Origin: Massilia phosphatilytica
Lineage (GTDB): Bacteria > Pseudomonadota > Gammaproteobacteria > Burkholderiales > Burkholderiaceae_D
Direction of reading: 5' to 3'
NCBI RefSeq assembly: GCF_002968015.1
Contig: NZ_PUIP01000030.1
Coordinates: forward strand, 1 to 51,273
DNA length: 51,273 nt
A program made the position numbers and the translations under genes. Below are positions 50,717 to 51,273 of this stretch, one piece after another (position 1 is the stretch's first letter; every line of letters begins with the position of its first letter). The notes beneath the pieces were generated by a model, which made no database searches, had not been told where the DNA came from, and was given only the letters and a program-made list of their open reading frames with translations.

Positions 50717-51273
50717 CGCGACAAAGAAGCCATTTGAAGGTCGAGTTCGCCCCTGCGGCCAGGATGTTGTGACGATCCGAACCGGTGAACTGCAGGCTGC
50801 CGGGGGGCGCAGGTGCCAAGGCGCCTCGGCGGTATGCACGGGCGAGCATGCCGTTATTGTCATGGTGGATGCCCGGTGAACGTTCTTGTTGGTCTGCCAT
50901 CGTGCGCTGACGGTGAATTGGCGGGTTACCTACGCTACGCCATATACGGAACGCAACTTCGCGAACTGATGTATTAAGCACGACGCGAATAGCTCAGCTT
51001 ATTCGTTAATGGGAGCTGGGGTTCGATCCGGGCCTCGCTACCGGACTTTGCGCTGTCCCGGCAGCGCACCTCTCCAGCACAGATTAGCCTTCCTTCTGCA
51101 AAACGCCGCGCCGACGGCTTGCGCCCTCACTTTGCGTTCCGGCAACGTTAACCCTCGCCCGTTCCCTTCATTTCTTGCCTGGCAGACCTGTCCCTCGCAG
51201 CAGCCTTCTTACCGTCGCGTTAGCTTATTGATACGCCGTAGAAATTTTTCTGCAAATCCATTGAACTTAGGAA
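50717..51273. other. Non-coding tail of the window
   Basis: No gene could be supported. A minus-strand frame at 50706-50981 ends in beta-strand-like sequence (ILAAGANSTFKWLLCRVNL) and might be the worn C-terminus of a lost gene. A tRNA-like fragment lies at 50985-51042. The last 200 bases show nothing recognisable. Confidence 0.4.

Noticed and set aside
50706..50981. 91-codon minus-strand frame after the acyltransferase gene
   Set aside because: No recognisable family and no convincing start; kept only as a remark in the description of the window tail.
1..51273. CRISPR array, prophage or intact insertion sequence
   Set aside because: No regularly spaced direct repeats, no phage structural genes and no transposase genes were seen.

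Overview
The window looks like chromosomal DNA of a high-GC betaproteobacterium. The mix of a polyhydroxyalkanoate phasin, a type VI secretion locus, a large TonB-dependent receptor and a Wzx/Wzy polysaccharide locus fits the Oxalobacteraceae (Massilia/Duganella-like). That assignment is inference from gene content and codon usage; no marker gene in the window settles it.

Left edge (1-2.4 kb): a complete tRNA-Leu(CAG) with a long terminator hairpin, an alpha/beta hydrolase, a CueR-type copper regulator whose promoter carries a MerR-family 19-bp-spacer operator, a small exported protein and a phasin.

Type VI secretion locus (2.4-20 kb): four blocks. Minus-strand block 1 reads TPR lipoprotein-tssB-tssC-hcp-tssE-tssH-tssA. 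The plus-strand block diverges from it and reads tssJ-tssK-tssL. Minus-strand block 2 reads M15 peptidase (TagX-like)-tssM-tagF-OmpA/BON protein and converges on tssL. A single-pass Pro/Ala-rich membrane protein diverges from the peptidase. The tail (TssB, TssC, Hcp), the ClpV recycling ATPase, the TssJ-TssL-TssM envelope complex and the adaptors TssK, TssA and TssE are present. The baseplate genes tssF and tssG and the spike gene tssI/vgrG are not in the window.

Repair and signalling (20-27.6 kb): an apparent SOS operon pairs a FAN1/VRR-NUC nuclease with an XPD/DinG-like iron-sulfur helicase that has a RecB-like nuclease domain at its N-terminus; a LexA-like box covers the -10 element. It converges, with overlapping stop codons, on an operon of two LiaI/LiaF-like membrane proteins, a LytS-type histidine kinase and a LytTR response regulator, probably an envelope-stress circuit. 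Two small genes follow.

Outer-membrane uptake (27.9-32 kb): a TonB-dependent receptor with a strong terminator and a partial Fur-box-like site at its promoter, divergent from a DUF1460 lipoprotein.

Exopolysaccharide/O-antigen locus (32.4-50.7 kb): the plus-strand half has a WbpM/CapD-like dehydratase, then WbpA, WbpB, WbpD and WbpE homologues, a glycosyltransferase, an acyltransferase-like/deacetylase-like pair and a WbpI homologue. Together WbpA-B-E-D-I would make a UDP-2,3-diacetamido uronic acid. The minus-strand half converges on it with Wzx, Wzy, a glycosyltransferase, a PglC-like phosphoglycosyl transferase, a second DegT aminotransferase and a PAP2-like protein. An acyltransferase-3 gene follows. 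From about 38.7 kb the DNA is visibly less GC-rich than the first 38 kb, which fits a horizontally exchanged polysaccharide cassette. No Wza/Wzc export or chain-length genes are in the window.
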